Positions 35,453 through 45,713 of a stretch of DNA of 64,000 bases are shown piece after piece; positions within the stretch are counted from its first letter, which is position 1; each line of letters begins with the position of its first letter. The stretch comes from Notamacropus eugenii. Its lineage: Eukaryota > Chordata > Mammalia > Diprotodontia > Macropodidae. The position numbers and the translations under genes are program-made. The stretch is from NCBI RefSeq assembly GCF_028372415.1, contig NC_092877.1:249049010-249113009 (forward strand), given 5' to 3'. The notes beneath the pieces are model-generated. The model was given only the letters and a program-made list of their open reading frames with translations. It had not been told where the DNA came from and searched no databases.

Positions 35453-37101
35453 AGTGGGTATATTTAAGTAAAACAGGAAGCAGTTTACTAAACAAGTGGG
35501 AATTTCTAGGATGGTTAGCACTAGAGGCAGTAAGAAGAGCCACCCACATATACCAAAAACAGCCAATTCTTTATGCTACACTCACCACTAAGGATGTAGA
35601 AGAGTTAGCTCAGAATCATGTTTCTTGGGCCACTATACTCCACTGGGCCCAGGTGAAACCAAATTCGACTTTCCTATTCAAAGAATTATTACAGTGGGCC
35701 CCAGCACCAGTGAAGAGGTACTCACCAAACCCAGTAGAAGGGCCTAAAATTTTTACAGATGCCACGAAACATCACAAGGCATCTATTTATAATTCGGCCT
35801 CCCAAGAGATATATATAGTTAACACACCCTACACCTCTACTCAACAGAACGAATTAGAAGCTATAATCCAAGCTCTCCAAATATATAGTGACATACCCAT
35901 TAATATTATCCCTGATAGTCAGTATGCATCTTTATTAATTTCACGGATTGAGGACTCTATTGTAGATTATCGGTCCAATATTTTTTCACAGTGTGAGCGG
36001 CTATTGACCACCATTAATAACAGAACACACCCTTTTTATGTTTTACATGTGCGCTCACATACAAATGGCACAGGACCAATTTTTGAAGGAAATCAAATAG
36101 CAGACAATTCACTATACCTGGTAGGGCACACTGTGGAACCACAAGAAAGGGCCCAAAAAGCTCATGATAGGTTCCACCTAGCCACAGAAGCCCTCTGCAA
36201 ATTATATGGGATAACTCAGGAACAGGCTAGAAAAATTGTTAAGAGCTGTCTCCAATGTATCCCATTCCACCCATCTCTAGACCAGGGTGTCAATCCTCGT
36301 GGCTTGGCACCCAATGAAATTTGGCAATTGGATGTCACCCATCTTAAGGGCCAGTGCATACATGTGACAGTTGACACATGGTCCGGATTCCTTATGGTGA
36401 CTTTACAGCCAGGTGAATCAAGTGCTAAAGTAATTCAACATCTTTAGCACTGTTTTTCTGTTTCAGGCTTACCCTTAGAAATAAAGACAGTTAACGGCCC
36501 TGCCTATACTTCTCAAACCCTTACACACTTCCTCCGTGATCTAGGGATTCGACATGTTACAAGAATCCCCTACAATCCACAAGGCCAGGCCATAGTGGAA
36601 AGGGCCAATCTCACCTTGAAGGCGATCCTCGCTAAACAAAGAAGGGGAAAAGGTCGCCTAACACAATCAGAGCTTGATACAGCTGTGTATACACACAATT
36701 TTTTGCATATCTCAAGAAACTCACATACTACTCCAGCTATGAGACATTTTGTGACTTTTCCAAGACAACCCCGCAAGGAAAGTAATACCCAGGCTGGATA
36801 TAAAGACACATGGGCCATGGTAAAGGATATGGCCTCAGGGAAATGGAAAGGTCCGTATAAGATGCTAATATGGGGTCCAAGGTATGTTTGTGTCTCCATA
36901 GGAAAAGGTCATGCGTGGATTCCCATTAGAAGGATCCGTAAGTGGGAACCGATGTCGGAGACGGCGGAGACGCAGGAGGCGGAGAGCCCAGAGACCCCGG
37001 AGAAGGATCATGCACCACCTGAGTCTGCTGCTAACAGCTTTAACCCTGCTGCCCAGAGAGGAAGCAGCACTCATTCCAACATTGCTGCCCATTCCATCTA
37101 G
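35368..37101 (+). pseudogene. pol: ERV pol: connection, RNase H and integrase remnant
   Basis: After the frameshift this frame covers the RT connection, RNase H (IFTDAT with Asp at 35758; NELEA; DSQYA at about 35913) and the integrase zinc-binding region (CLQC). The integrase core has Asp in LDVTH at 36331 and Glu in VERAN at 36598, but the second catalytic Asp position reads Val (36490-36492, in VNGPAYTS). A TAG stop at 36445-36447 interrupts the integrase core. Beyond it the same frame continues to 37101 with a C-terminal tail rich in Glu and Pro. The enzyme is expected to be dead for at least two independent reasons. Confidence 0.88.
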
Positions 37102-37171
37102 GCATCTTTTTCAGTGGCTGAAGGAGGACTTTGATATCACAAACCCAGGACATTGGGGGGGGAAGGGGTGA
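36911..37171 (+). pseudogene. env: ERV env N-terminal remnant overlapping pol
   Basis: A +1 frame overlapping the end of pol begins MRGFPLEGS, runs through an Arg-rich stretch of about ten residues, then has a hydrophobic segment (LSLLLTALTLLP) that could be a signal peptide. It stops at 37169-37171. Its position over the pol end and the basic, long leader resemble the env start of betaretroviruses. Nearly all of the surface and transmembrane subunits are absent: only about 330 bp separate this frame from the polypurine tract. Confidence 0.6.
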
Positions 37172-37505
37172 CCAACTTTTCACCTGAATACCACAGGCTT
37201 GGCCATTCAGGCTTGGCCGTTGAGATCCATTTGCATGACTGAGGGAGTGGTGATGTAAGGAGCCTACACCAGCTGATCCTCTTAAAATATGCTTTGGGAT
37301 TAGTTGATTGCACTTCCCCTGTTGTAACTCAGCCATTTAGTTTCATCTTTGTTTTATTTGATGCCTCCCTTTGTCAGTTCTGCTAGCTGCAGATTTCTGT
37401 GTGAATGAAGTCTTGTTGTAGGGTACTCATATGCTAAAGGCCTTCCTAATCCACTCAGCCTCCAACCACTGTTTGCTCTAGAGCCAGGTGCGCTCCGCGC
37501 ATGAC

Positions 37506-37518
37506 AAAGAAGGGGATA
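37506..37518 (+). promoter_or_regulatory. ERV polypurine tract
   Basis: AAAGAAGGGGATA directly before the TG that opens U3. It is the expected plus-strand primer site. Confidence 0.8.
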
Positions 37519-38021
37519 TGTTGGGATTGGAAGCTCAATTCCGTGTGGACTGTCTCGGGCGGGTAAAAGTGGGACTTCTAAATCTTAGAGTCTTACGAGG
37601 CCCTCCATGAACAGCGGGGGTTCGAGAAGGTCAGACTGAGCTAGCTCGGCTAGCTCGGGTATTTCCGCCTCTCCCCGGGAGATACGTGATGGGTGGAGTC
37701 TCCCTGCCCTCGAGATTGTCCCGGATTGGAGCACACCTAGTTACCTAACAGCACGGTATTGAGATGCAAACTGTGCGGCTGAAGGTTAAGTAGGATTGAG
37801 GAAGCCTGAAAGCTCTCTCTTAGCACGTGTGGAGCCAAGAGGACAGTAGGCTCCGCTTCTTTTCTTTCTCTCTCCCCTCCCCCTCTCTCCCTGCTTGTAC
37901 TTCTACTTCCAATCCCTTAAGCTTAGCCTCCTTAGGAAATCTCCCCCTCTTCCTCCTAAGGAAGATCTCCCTGCACTTGTAACTAGACCCTGAAATAAAG
38001 CTCAACCCTTGTTCGACTCTG
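37519..38021 (+). promoter_or_regulatory. ERV 3' U3 and R
   Basis: U3 starts TGTTGGGATTGG at 37519 and extends to about 37814. A TATA-like TTAAGTA at 37786-37792 lies about 25 bases before R (37815). R is homologous to 34132-34339 and ends at the cleavage site near 38021. U5 is absent, replaced by poly(A). Confidence 0.82.
37994..37999 (+). terminator. ERV polyadenylation signal
   Basis: AATAAA, followed 22 bases later by the genomic poly(A) at 38022-38039. It is the signal actually used for the retroposed RNA. Confidence 0.9.
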
Positions 38022-38039
38022 AAAAAAAAAAAAAAAAAA

Positions 38040-38053
38040 AAGATGTTATTTCA
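38040..38053. repeat. Right TSD of ERV retrocopy
   Basis: AAGATGTTATTTCA, identical to 34118-34131. The first A may be shared with the poly(A). Confidence 0.92.
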
Positions 38054-38059
38054 TCAATC

Positions 38060-38275
38060 ATATCTGTATGTGTATACACACATATATATTAAATATATAC
38101 ACATATATGCCTATATAAAGATATCTATGTTATTTTATGCAAGTATCGATACATATAATGGATATATAAAAATGTCTATATATCTATATATACACATCTA
38201 TATAAATAAATATATATATATGTTTGTATATACATATATACATACATATATTACAATGCATGCATTTATATAACT
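38060..38275. repeat. (TA)/(CATA) rich tract
   Basis: Imperfect TATA/CATATA low-complexity DNA between the ERV retrocopy and the L1. Confidence 0.85.
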
Positions 38276-38378
38276 CATGTTAAAAACAGGAAAATATTTA
38301 GAGCAATTATGATTAAATATTTGGATAATGCTAAGGAATATAAACTAATAATTTCAATCAATAAGACATATTTTATCA

Positions 38379-38395
38379 ACAAATATATTTTTCTT
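38379..38395. repeat. Left TSD of L1
   Basis: ACAAATATATTTTTCTT, 16 of 17 bases identical to 40183-40199, followed by the L1's T-run. Confidence 0.75.
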
Positions 38396-40182
38396 TTTTT
38401 TGAAAGAAACAAGCATGTATTCATTTTTTTAGGTTCTACACATACATTCCTATTAAATACAATTTCACCATATTCATGTTGAATACAAGAATTACAATGA
38501 ATGGGAGAAACCATAAAACAAAACACAAGACAAAAGATGATGGTCTACTTCATTCTGTGATCCAACTCCATAGTTTTGTTTTTTGTTTTTTTTTTTCTGG
38601 ATGTGGAAAACATTTTGCCTGAAAAGTCTATTGGGAATTTTTTAGGTTCTTGCATTGCTATGAAGGACTAATTCTAGCAGAAAAATTCCTCATATATGCT
38701 TGTTGTTGTGTACAAGTTCTCCGGGTTCTGCTTCTTTCAATCAGCATCAGTTCATCTAAGTCTTTCCAGGCCTCTCTATCATCTCCCTGTTCATCATATC
38801 TTATAGCATTCATATACCACAGTTTGTTCAGTGTTTCACCAACTGATGCACATCCCTTTCATTTACAGATTTTGGCCACCACAAAGAGAGCTACTATGAA
38901 TATTTTGTGCATGTGGGACCTGTTTCCATTTTATGATCTTTTTGGAATACATGCCTAGAAACCATACTGCTGGGTCAAAGGGTAGGCACATTTTTGTAGC
39001 CATTTAAGCATAGTTCCAAATTGCTCTCCAGAATGATTGCATCATTTCACAGCTCCATCAACAATTAATTAGTTTTCCAACTCTCCCACATTTTCTACAA
39101 TATTTATCATCTATTTTGTCAATTTAGCCAATCTGATAGATGTGATGTGGCACGTCAGAGTTGTTTTGATTTGCATCACTCTAGTCTATAGTGATTTAGA
39201 GCATTTTTTCATATGATTATAGAGAGCTTTAATTTATTCCTCTGAAAACTGTCTGTTCAAATCATTTGACCATTTATCAAATGGGGAATGACTTGTATTA
39301 TTATACATGTGACTTAGTTCTCTGTATATTTTAGAAATGAGGCCTTTATCACAGACACTACTTGCAAAAATTCTTTCCCAATTTTCTGCTTCCTTCGTAA
39401 TCTTGGTTGCATTGGGTTAGTTTGTGCAAAAACTTTTCAATTTAAGGTAATCAAATTTATCCATTTTGCGTTTCATATAGTTTTGTATCTCTGGTTTAGT
39501 CAAAAATTTCTCCATTCTCCACAAATCTGACAAATATATTGTTCCTTGCTCCACTCCTTTGTTTACACGATCAGTCTTTATACCTAGATCATGTACCCAT
39601 TTGTACTTTATTCTCATGTATGGTGTCAGGTGTTGGTCTATACCTGATTTCTGCCACTCCGTTATTCAGTTTTCCCAGCAATTTTTGACAAACAGTTAGT
39701 TCTTATGACAGAAGCTGGAGTCGTTGGGTTTATCAAACTGTGAGCTGCCATATTCATTGACTACTGTGTCTTCAATACTTACACTATTCCACTGATCTAC
39801 CTGCCTGTTTCTTACCCAGTACCAAGTGATTTTGATGTTTGCTGCTTCATAGTGTAATTTGAGATCTGGTAGAACTAGGCCACCTTCCCTAGCATTTCTT
39901 TTCATTATTTCTCTTGATATTCTTTCTGGACCTTTTGTTCTGGCAGATGGTTTTGATTCCATTTTTTCTAGCTCTAGAAAATAATTACCTGATAGTTTGA
40001 TTGCTATGTCCCTGAATAAATAAATAAATTTAGATAGAATTGTCATTTTTATTATATTGATTTGGTCTACCCACAAGTAATTGATGTTTTTTCACTTACT
40101 TAAAATTAACTTTATCTGCGTGAAAAATGTTTTGTAATCGTGTTCATCTACTTCCTGGGTGTCTACCTTAGCTTTAAATGGG
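38396..40182 (-). mobile_element. L1, 5'-truncated, minus strand
   Basis: A 1.79-kb L1 3' piece. From its 3' end it has an A-rich tail (T-rich at 38396-38400), the 3' UTR, and the last part of ORF2. The ORF2 part is readable in two minus frames: 39417-39617 (DFNLIKLK-type text KFDYLKLKSFCTN; KTEIQNYMKRKM-like) and 39696-40076 (LYLFRDIAIKL; GGLVLPDLKLHYEAANI). The GLxLPDLxLYYxAAxI motif is typical of the L1 ORF2 C-terminal part. No complete domain survives. Confidence 0.85.
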
Positions 40183-40475
40183 ACAAATATACTTTTCTTG
40201 CAAAGAAATTAACCAAGTTGTGGATTCCTTATTACTTTCCAGTCTTCTTCCTCTTTAATTATTCACCCACATCACTTTCTGACTGTATGCAATTTTCCCA
40301 TTTGTCTTTGTTTCATTTTAAACATTCATTCACATTCTTGAGCAACATTTTGCTGATTTTGTACATATCTAGAAGATATGTACAATATCTAGATATGTAC
40401 ATATCTAGAAGACCTTTCTAGGTCTTCCTTTCCCATCTTCAATCTGTTTTAATCAGGCAAATATCTCCTTAAGGA
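40183..40475. repeat. Unclassified repeat, copy B
   Basis: Partner of 33670-33955. It contains a local duplication of 'gtacatatctagaaga' (40363-40410) that folds into a perfect 10-bp stem with a 3-base loop (GTACATATCT / AGATATGTAC). Confidence 0.55.
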
Positions 40476-40789
40476 AAAAAAAAAAGTGTGACTATATGCA
40501 ATGCAAAGATTTTGATCACAAATGTTCTATACTTAAGTAATCTATATATGTATTTTATATAACAACGAATTTATATATTCAAGTCATATGTAAATAAATT
40601 TATATGTTGGGTTTCTACAGTGAATTAGTTGCACCATTTTAACCTTTGCCTAAAACATTCTCCATAGATCTATTTCTCCAACCTGTCTTACTAGTCATTA
40701 ATAATCCCATTAAGTCAATATAATTTTCCACATTTACTTTGGTATGCTAAAACATTTAAGGGAAACTTTTTCAAATTCCTTTGTTACAT
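40476..40789. other. No gene seen
   Basis: AT-rich, nothing recognised. Confidence 0.5.
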
Positions 40790-41465
<676 letters not shown>

Positions 41466-41559
41466 CAAATACCTACGTACAACTACAAAGAAATGTTTCC
41501 TTATAAAAAATTTAAATCCAAACATTTTTCCTAGCTCTGCCCTCTTAAGTAGTACAAAA

Positions 41560-42480
41560 CTAATCACTCTTCCACATAGAAATATATTCAATGCTTGAAG
41601 ATAATAATCATGTCTCCCTTTAATTTTGTCTTCTTAAGATTAAACATCTTTACTCCCTTCAACTAAACACAGAAAGCATGAATGGCAGTCCCTGACAAAT
41701 ACCAAGGGTTTTCCAGATAGACAATATTTTTCCTAAAGTAGGTCACACTGAACTGAATAATGTGATCCATATGTGATGTGGTCCACTCAGTATCCTTTGG
41801 AAATATAACCTATCTTTTCTTAGATATCATCTCTCTTCAATTTATTTTCTTTTAGTTTCAAATCACAGTTCTACTTCTTTGAAAAGCTATCTGTCTGTCC
41901 CTTTTATTGTGTACATTTTTGTCACTCTCTGTCTATCTGTATAAAATCCATCTATCTCTATTAATAGGATAGCATCTACATCATCTTTACCTTAATCTGT
42001 CATCTACCATCTATATCTATTATACTTATACTGCATTGTATATCTTGAACAACCAAAATATGACTCCTCATGTGACAGCAAACACTTAGTCGTTGGTTTC
42101 TAATCCTTGAGTCCAGTCATTAAACCAATTTCCTAATCTCTGAACTATAACCCATTCTTGGCTACATTTCTGGTTCCACAAGAATAGTATTAGACATTTT
42201 CTAAAATGCTTTGGTATGTTGACTATATTTCCTGATGTATCAGTAGAATAACATAATTTTTATAATGTGAATTTCAAATTGTCAACAATATGCTGCTATT
42301 CATCATGCTATTCATGATTTTTATTAATACTCTTTATTTTTCTAAGTGTTCATCATCAATCCCATTAATAAACACTGGAGATTTCCTTCCCCACCCAGGA
42401 ACTGAAGTCAAGTTTATTAAATCACAAGTTGTATATTATATTTCCGTGAAAAATACAGACATTTACCCGTAATTGCTGAC
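41560..42480 (-). repeat. L3/CR1 LINE remnant
   Basis: The plus strand shows antisense CR1/L3 order: 'cttgaagataataatcatgtctccctt' (complement of a GDMI coding segment), 'gattaaacatctttactccc', and near the end 'aggaactgaagtcaagttta'. It is long but diverged, with no open frame, and the middle (about 41880-42050) is TCTA-rich. Confidence 0.6.
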
Positions 42481-43774
42481 AATTGGATACATGCTTGTGC
42501 AAATTGTTAGACATATGTAAATTATTATATTTATCATTAACTAATTTGATGCATCATTAAATATTGATGAGGAATCCAATAAATATGTTGCTATTTGCAT
42601 CTTAAAAATATGTGACATTCTAATTGCTATTGGAGTAAGGTTTTACAAAAATAATGAAGAACATGGAAAACATGACAATCAGCACTTTAAATTTCCTACA
42701 AAATTATAAACTCAAAAATATTCACATAACATAGTGGTCTCTGGGTGGTGCTATATGACTGTATTATACTTTCTGGTATTTTCCATATAATAACTCTGAA
42801 TCTGATGTAAAAAAAAGAAAACAATCTGTAGTGGAGATTATGGCAGAAATGCAATCATATACTTTATAGCCAAACACACCTCAAATAAGTGTGAATCAAA
42901 ACACAAAAACACTAGTATATTTATGCTTAATCCTTTGAGATGCAGGATTATTTACTAGAGAGGCAAGCAGCTGTTTCATAGCAAGGAGAATCTGGTAAAA
43001 ACAAAAAAAGCAAAATGTCAGTAACCACAAAAATATCCATTCTATTTCTATCCCCTGGAAGCCATTAAATGTCAAATAAGAGAGAGTAAACCTATCCTTA
43101 GAGATGACCTATGCATGTTGTCTAACAGAAAGTGTCTAGATTGAAATATTTAGGAATAAGGGCTTGGGATATATGGACACTTTGGTTGATATTTTTATTT
43201 CAGTGAGTTCCCAACAAGAAAGCTGAGTGCTGTGGCAGCTAAATGCCAAGGCATTCCAAAAGTAAGCATAGTGCCACATTTCCAATATAAATCTACAAGC
43301 AAATCAGTAATAGGACTCCTTTGTGTGTTTATTCTATATTTCATTTTGAAAAAAACATTTAGCCTTTCTTATTTTCTTTCTGTGAACTTTCTGTGTCCCC
43401 AGTACAACACCCTTCTTGAGAAATGAAAAAAAAAACTTTTAAAATTAATATAAATATTTTCTCATTTTCACTATTCCATTAATGGAGTATTTCCCTGACA
43501 TTTTCACTGAGACATGTGCATGGTGCTATAAAATGTATACTTCAGCCTCATTCTTCTGATTCAGAGATGTTTATCAATGCTTCACTGTTATTTCCTGCAA
43601 CACTCACACTCACATTTGTTCAGGTTCACATGAAAGTTCTTTGGCATATTTAAAATCATACTTTAGTACAATGTTATTGTTATATTGCATTCGGTATTGC
43701 AAAGACCTTAAAGTAATCACTGCAGACACAGTCTCATGGACTCAGGTATAACTTGTATTCTGGACAAAAGTTAA
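42481..43774. other. No gene seen
   Basis: AT-rich DNA. Short frames such as 43232-43426 have no recognisable domain. Confidence 0.5.
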
Positions 43775-43990
43775 TAATAATAACCAAATATTATGTAGCA
43801 TTTAAATGCTTATGAAGCACTTAATAACAATACTTCATTTGATCTTCACAAGAATTCAAAGTGCTCTGTTATTATCATTCCAATTTTACAGACAAGGAAA
43901 TAGGTTCAGGGATGTTACGATTTGCAAATTAGTGTCAGACCCAAGATTCAAATAAGGCTTTCTCTTATCTCCAAATTCAATACTCTTCAT
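43775..43990 (-). repeat. MIR-type SINE
   Basis: Antisense MIR order: 'atgaagcacttaataacaat', 'tttgatcttcacaagaattc', 'ttattatcattccaattttacagacaaggaaat' and 'gacccaagattcaaataa'. Confidence 0.72.
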
Positions 43991-44318
43991 TTTACCTGCT
44001 ATATGTCAGAATAACATGAATAATTCTGATGGGTTTTAGGATTGATTGGAATATCACTCTTCTAATTTATAACAATTTAACATTTTTATACTAAAGCATT
44101 CCCTATCAGTTTGTTTTTCAAATATGTATATTTAGAAGACCCTTTGATAAAAGAAATATTATTCATGCATTATTAGTGGGACATCAACAAGAGTTTAATA
44201 TTATTCCAGGTATATGGTGATGTATTCTTTAACTAGTCAAAGAAAAATTCAATAAATCCAAGAGGCCATAAACATCCCAGTGCCTAGAAGAATTAGACTG
44301 TGTATTGTGATCTCAAAT

Positions 44319-44333
44319 AACAATGTTTTTGTA
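44319..44333. repeat. Left TSD of L1 5'-end fragment
   Basis: AACAATGTTTTTGTA, identical to 45460-45474. Confidence 0.9.
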
Positions 44334-45275
44334 GGCAGAGCAAAGATGGCGGAGTGAAAGCAACAACTCACCTAAGCTCCTGGACAAACTCCTCTGGATA
44401 TCTCTGAAAGGAGAATCTGACCAAACTTTGGAGGTGCGGAATCCACTGGGTGACAGACTTTGACGGATTCGGAGACCAGGTTAGACTGGAAGGTCCACGG
44501 GAAGGATGTGTTCCCCGGGGGTGAGCCCCCAGCGTACAGCGCAGCAGAGTGGAAGGGAACTGAGAAGCCCGAGAGTGGCGGGCGAAACCAGTGGAGCAGG
44601 AGACAAGCCAAACCGAGCCGGTGAGAGCCACTGAGTGCCAGATATCAGCGCAGCAGCCCTTGAAACCTCCAGCCTGAAGACTAAACTTCGGTAAGTCACC
44701 TACTTGAACTTCCGGGAGCCAGGATGGCGGAGTGATCAGTAAATGCTCTCTCCTCCCCCCTGATGACCGTGAAAGAACCATAAAATATTTCCCCAGAGGG
44801 ACCCTGGATCAGTGGGAACAGCAGAAGGGGGCAAATAGTCTCATAACACCAGAGGCTGGGAAAATAGCAAAGGAGGATTCTTCCTACTGTGGCGGAGGCG
44901 ATCTGGAAGGACAGATGACCCAGAGCAGAGAAAATTCGCACTGAGACCCAGGCAAGTCTCAGCGCAAGGAGAAGAGCCCCAGGAGGGGTGGGAACACGCA
45001 TTAGCATCTAGGCGTGACCCAGCCCTCCAGGGGAAAAGGGAAGACAATAGGGAAGCTGGGATCACCATCCCCTGACCTTGCCTTTGCCTCAGGTCAGCTG
45101 AGGAGATCTCCTGTGACCAGACTACCCCTCCCACACACCTAACAAGCTAACCCCAGGGTTGATCTGGGAAACAAAAAACAAAAACCTGCTTTTAGCCTCT
45201 ACACACATCAGCTCAACACAAAGATCTGTACCTTCTGACTGAAAGAACCAGAAGCTACAACACTCAGCCAACATC
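44334..45275 (+). promoter_or_regulatory. L1 5' UTR with two start modules
   Basis: Two AAGATGGCGGAGTGA-like modules open at 44343-44357 and 44722-44736 ('aggatggcggagtga'), about 380 bp apart. The same doubled arrangement is seen in the L1 at 62.27 and 62.70 kb, so it is a family trait. The modules carry YY1-like GATGGCGG cores. Promoter activity is inferred. Confidence 0.7.
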
Positions 45276-45459
45276 ATGAATCGGAAAAAGCAGACGAAAA
45301 GTGAAAAAACCATAGAATTTTTCTATGGGGATAAGGACCAAAACACAAACACCAAAGAGGTCAGAGCTGAGAATGTACTTCCATCTGAAACTTCAGAAGG
45401 GACTATGAATTTCTCGCAAGCACAACTAGATTACCTGGAACAGCTGAAGAAGGAAATAA
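45276..45459 (+). pseudogene. L1 ORF1 N-terminal fragment
   Basis: Starts MNRKKQTKSEKTIEFFYGDK at 45276 and reads without breaks to LDYLEQLKKEIK, where the insertion ends. The frame then runs nine more codons (to 45483) through the TSD and flank by chance. It is basic, then acidic, then the start of the coiled coil. It differs from the HAL1-type ORF1 (MPRKGKRNKT), so a separate L1 family is present. Confidence 0.75.
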
Positions 45460-45474
45460 AACAATGTTTTTGTA
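45460..45474. repeat. Right TSD of L1 5'-end fragment
   Basis: AACAATGTTTTTGTA, identical to 44319-44333. Confidence 0.9.
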
Positions 45475-45485
45475 TTGAGAGATGA

Positions 45486-45713
45486 TTTCAATCACCCAAA
45501 CAATTTGTGGATGGCAACCCTCCAAATGGAAATTTAAGACTGAAAGTAATTTCACCTTGTGATAAAGATAGAAGAAAAAGTGAAGTTAAAAAAGCAAATA
45601 TCTCTTATGAGACCACTAAAAGGAAACGTGTAAAAGCAGATTTATTTTTTCTTTCTCATATTACCACTCCCCATACCCCAGAAAATGAAACTTATGTGAC
45701 CAAGGCAATTTAA
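45486..45713 (+). other. Unrecognised open segment, possible exon or retrocopy remnant
   Basis: A 75-codon open stretch without an ATG-led start, reading FQSPKQFVDGNPPNGNLRLK and further with basic clusters (KDRRKSEVKK, TKRKRVKAD), ending in a stop at 45711-45713. Composition is protein-like and not that of any repeat here. It begins 11 bases after the L1 fragment's right TSD, so any upstream part was cut off by the insertion. I do not recognise the parent, and chance remains possible. Confidence 0.25.

Larger units (their letters stand above)
34132..38039 (+). mobile_element. Betaretrovirus-like ERV retrocopy (R-U5-pol-env'-U3-R-poly(A))
   Basis: A 3.9-kb insertion whose first base is the first base of R (34132), not of U3. 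It ends with R (37815-38021) followed by about 18 A's. U3 occurs only at the right and U5 only at the left. This is the organisation of genomic viral RNA, and with the 14-bp TSD and poly(A) it fits an ERV transcript reverse-transcribed by LINE machinery (processed ERV pseudogene, as known for HERV-W). Gag and protease are missing. The pol remnant starts in reverse transcriptase and runs to integrase with one frameshift and one stop, and env is reduced to its first codons. The pol motifs place it near betaretroviruses/class II ERVs. The element is defective. Confidence 0.88.
44334..45459 (+). mobile_element. L1 5'-end-only insertion (5' UTR plus start of ORF1)
   Basis: 1.13 kb that starts at the L1 5' end ('gcagagcaaagatggcgg' at 44335-44353) and ends about 60 codons into ORF1 between perfect 15-bp TSDs. 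All of ORF2 and the 3' UTR are missing. Usual L1 truncation removes the 5' end, so this is the reverse of the rule. The 3' edge has AATAAA within 'gaaggaaataaaa', so premature polyadenylation of an L1 RNA followed by retroposition is one explanation. No long A-tail remains to prove it. Many CpGs are retained. Confidence 0.8.

Noticed and set aside
34132..38039. Possible ordinary provirus or pair of solo LTRs
   Set aside because: Left copy lacks U3, right copy lacks U5 and ends in poly(A), and the TSD is 14 bp.
38396..40182. Two minus-strand frames that might be host genes
   Set aside because: They read as L1 ORF2 C-terminal text and lie within an L1 with TSD.
44368..45134. Frames of 79-137 codons on the minus strand
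   Set aside because: Antisense to the L1 5' UTR; composition effect.
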